Source of the DNA: DASVWZ01 sp036392935
Lineage (GTDB): Bacteria > Acidobacteriota > Terriglobia > Terriglobales > Acidobacteriaceae
Direction of reading: 5' to 3'
DNA: 64,000 bases
Assembly: GCA_036392935.1 (NCBI GenBank)
Contig: DASVWZ010000292.1
Location: 1-64,000, forward strand
Position 1 is the first letter of the stretch. Every line of letters starts with the position of its first letter. Under the pieces are notes generated by a model. It did not search any database, had not been told where the DNA came from, and was given only the letters and a program-made list of their open reading frames with translations. Below, one piece after another: positions 62,635 through 64,000 of the stretch. The position numbers and the translations under genes were made by a program.

Positions 62635-62876
62635 CGCTACTTTCTTGATTTTGCCACCGGTCCGGTCCAACCTTTTTATTCTCGGCGGGTGGGGCGGCCT
62701 TCGCCTTGCCGGCGCTACCACTGCCGAGGTTGCCCCGTCCTTTGCGTTTTTTGCAAAAGGGCTTTGGTCGGAGATCTGGAACCACATCCCGCCCTGCCAC
62801 TTCTGCATTCTTCCTCCTAACTTCCGCCTTGCCGCCCCATACAATATTTCTCTCGCCCATTCGTCTACATCTATAA
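62635..62876. other. Spacer before the sigma-factor gene
   Basis: Apart from the second 30-bp repeat copy (62801-62830), I see no gene. CAATAT (62841-62846) could be a promoter element for the sigma-factor gene, but no good -35 partner is evident, which would be normal if the sigma factor uses its own promoter type. Confidence 0.4.
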
Positions 62877-63464
62877 ATGGATGCAGCGCTCACCAGCGAC
62901 TGGCAGATGATCGATCAAGATGGGCAAATCTCCGAAGCCATTGCCCGCGATGAGCCCCGGCTCCGCCGCTTCATTCACCGCCGTGTGGCCGACCGCAGCG
63001 AAGCCGAAGACATCCTTCAGGATGTCTTCTACGAACTCGTTGAAGCCTATCGCCTCATGAAGCCGGTCGAGCAGGCCACTGCCTGGCTCTTCCGCGTCGC
63101 CCGCAATCGCATCATCGATCTCTTCCGCAAAAAGCAGCGCGAGGCCTCGAGAACCGCAACCGAGACGTTTTCGGAAGATGGCGCCCCGGTCTCATTGGAA
63201 GATCTTTTGCCATCTCCCGACGCCGGCCCCGACGCGGCCTTTGCCCGCAACATCCTGATCGAAGAGCTCGAACGCGCGCTCGACGAGTTGCCCGAAGAAC
63301 AGCGCGAAGTCTTCGTCGCCCACGAAATTATGGGCTACAGCTTCAAGGAATTATCCGGGCAGTCCGGCACCAGCGTAAACACTTTGCTCTCGCGCAAGCA
63401 CTACGCCGTCAAATTTCTGCGCGAGCGCTTGCGCGCGATCTATGACGAATTCGAAAAACATTAG
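62877..63464 (+). CDS. ECF-type RNA polymerase sigma factor
   Basis: A 195-residue sigma-70 family protein. Region 2 is RLRRFIHRRVADRSEAEDILQDVFYELVEAYRLMKPVEQATAWLFRVARNRIIDLFRKK (about 25-85). Region 4 is ALDELPEEQREVFVAHEIMGYSFKELSGQSGTSVNTLLSRKHYAVKFLRERL (about 138-188). It directs transcription of a small regulon. ATG 62877 and ATG 62907 both lack a clear ribosome-binding site. A small membrane protein gene follows after nine bases and may encode its partner. A classic anti-sigma domain is not visible there. Confidence 0.92.
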   Translation: MDAALTSDWQMIDQDGQISEAIARDEPRLRRFIHRRVADRSEAEDILQDVFYELVEAYRLMKPVEQATAWLFRVARNRIIDLFRKKQREASRTATETFSEDGAPVSLEDLLPSPDAGPDAAFARNILIEELERALDELPEEQREVFVAHEIMGYSFKELSGQSGTSVNTLLSRKHYAVKFLRERLRAIYDEFEKH

Positions 63465-63473
63465 GAGTGTACT

Positions 63474-63830
63474 ATGGTGGGAAGAATCGTTGCAAAAATC
63501 GTGAAATTCATCATCTTCGGATTGATCTTTTTCACACTCTTCACTTTTGTAGTGAGAGGCTTATGGAACTGGCTCATGCCAGACCTTTTCGGCTGGCACG
63601 TCATCACCTTCTGGCAGGCGCTGGGACTGCTCGTCCTCTGCAAAATCCTCTTCGGCGGTTTCCGCGGAGGCCCGCACCGCAACTGGAACTGGCGCCGTCG
63701 TATGCGTGAACGCTGGAGTGCGATGAGCCCGGAGGAACGCGAGCACTTCCGCGATCGCATGCGCTCCCGCTGCGGCCCGTTCGGATCCTACGCTTCACCC
63801 GATCCGTCCGAACCCAAGCCCACCGCTTGA
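63474..63830 (+). CDS. Small membrane protein next to the sigma factor
   Basis: A 118-residue protein with two hydrophobic helices (IVKFIIFGLIFFTLFTFVV, about 9-27, and FWQALGLLVLCKILFGGF, about 46-63). A basic, arginine-rich tail follows (RNWNWRRRMRERWSAMSPEEREHFRDRMRSRCG). ATG 63474 follows TTAGGAGTGTACT. It is nine bases after the sigma-factor gene, so cotranscription is very likely. The tail would lie in the cytoplasm and could contact the sigma factor. That is an inference, as I do not know the family. Confidence 0.8.
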   Translation: MVGRIVAKIVKFIIFGLIFFTLFTFVVRGLWNWLMPDLFGWHVITFWQALGLLVLCKILFGGFRGGPHRNWNWRRRMRERWSAMSPEEREHFRDRMRSRCGPFGSYASPDPSEPKPTA

Positions 63831-63864
63831 TCTACGCGGACCGGATAGCGTCGCCTCATCCCGA

Positions 63865-63999
63865 TTACCCCTCAGCTTCACGCTGAGCTTCCGATCCCAG
63901 GACACCACTCTGTTCGTCGTCCGAGAATTCGACTGGATCGCGCCGCCGGAACACCCGTCGCGCCGGAGCGACGTCTTCGAATCGCGGCTCTGGCGCCAG
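63865..63999 (-). CDS. Possible C-terminal end of a gene entering from the right
   Basis: The minus strand is open from the window edge to a TAA at 63865-63867, giving 44 residues (LAPEPRFEDVAPARRVFRRR...VEFSDDEQSGVLG). The composition is plausible for a charged protein tail, but the fragment is too short for identification and may be chance. It would be convergent with the small membrane protein gene. Confidence 0.3.
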   Translation of the reverse strand: MAPEPRFEDVAPARRVFRRRDPVEFSDDEQSGVLGSEAQREAEG

Positions 64000-64000
64000 G

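Larger units (their letters stand above)
62240..62830. repeat. 30-bp direct repeats around the tRNA/small-RNA segment
   Basis: 62240-62269 and 62801-62830 share 28 of 30 bases (both start TTCTGCATTCTTCCT) in the same orientation. They belong to the dispersed 'aatgcagaag' family seen near 32940 and 36660. Together they flank the tRNA-like gene, the predicted small RNA and its terminator, but the family is abundant, so this may be coincidence. Confidence 0.7.

Overview
The window looks like a chromosomal piece of an acidobacterium, probably class Terriglobia (Koribacter-like). I infer this from large Oar-like TonB-dependent receptors with carboxypeptidase-regulatory N-termini, HAF-repeat and WD40-like kinase-type sequences, creatininase and M28/M1 secreted enzymes, moderately high G+C, and many small palindromic intergenic repeats. 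No ribosomal RNA, phage, plasmid origin, insertion sequence or CRISPR array was seen.

Layout. 0.1-5 kb: a dicarboxylate/glutamate-type symporter and a three-subunit proton-translocating transhydrogenase (pntA1, pntA2, pntB), whose first two genes are separated by two copies of an 85-bp repeat. 5-9 kb: a small Cys-rich secreted protein, a TonB receptor and a CusF-SCO1 fusion lipoprotein, possibly copper handling. 9-12.5 kb: M28 peptidase, TlpA-like thioredoxin, MutY. 12.5-27 kb: an amino-sugar locus. A ROK kinase and a SIS-domain isomerase/deaminase (12.6-14.6 kb), an exo-glucosaminidase-type GH2 enzyme with a creatininase-family protein and a LacI regulator (18.4-23 kb), and a large TonB receptor (23.3-26.9 kb) each start from a promoter of identical design: TTGAC(A/T), 17 bp, CAATAT, 5 bp, then the operator CGTTTTAATAAAACG or a one-base variant. 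Phosphate transport, a cupin and an amino-acid permease lie between them.

27-34 kb: small lipoproteins, a HAF-repeat protein, an HxlR regulator divergent from a secreted protein with two palindromic sites between them, a LytTR protein, the remnant of a WD40-type kinase gene, small putative metal-binding proteins and ThiS. 34-47.4 kb: a nuo operon (A, C, D, E, F, G, H, J, K, L, M, N) in canonical order but without nuoB and nuoI. 47.5-54.6 kb: a CzcCBA-type metal efflux operon bracketed by orphan Flp pilin genes. 54.7-57.7 kb: an M1 peptidase and a membrane protein. 57.8-61.8 kb: an accessory islet with two toxin-antitoxin pairs (one flanked by 83-bp direct repeats), a DUF4238 gene, a frameshifted DUF6998-like gene and an unknown gene.

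62.2-62.9 kb: the most unusual part. A tRNA-like gene with an 8/4 acceptor/T-stem arrangement, a long variable arm and a glycine-type GCC anticodon is followed by a promoter-terminator pair. The predicted short RNA begins with 13 bases exactly complementary to the tRNA's anticodon arm. The window ends with an ECF sigma factor, a small membrane protein and possibly the end of another gene.
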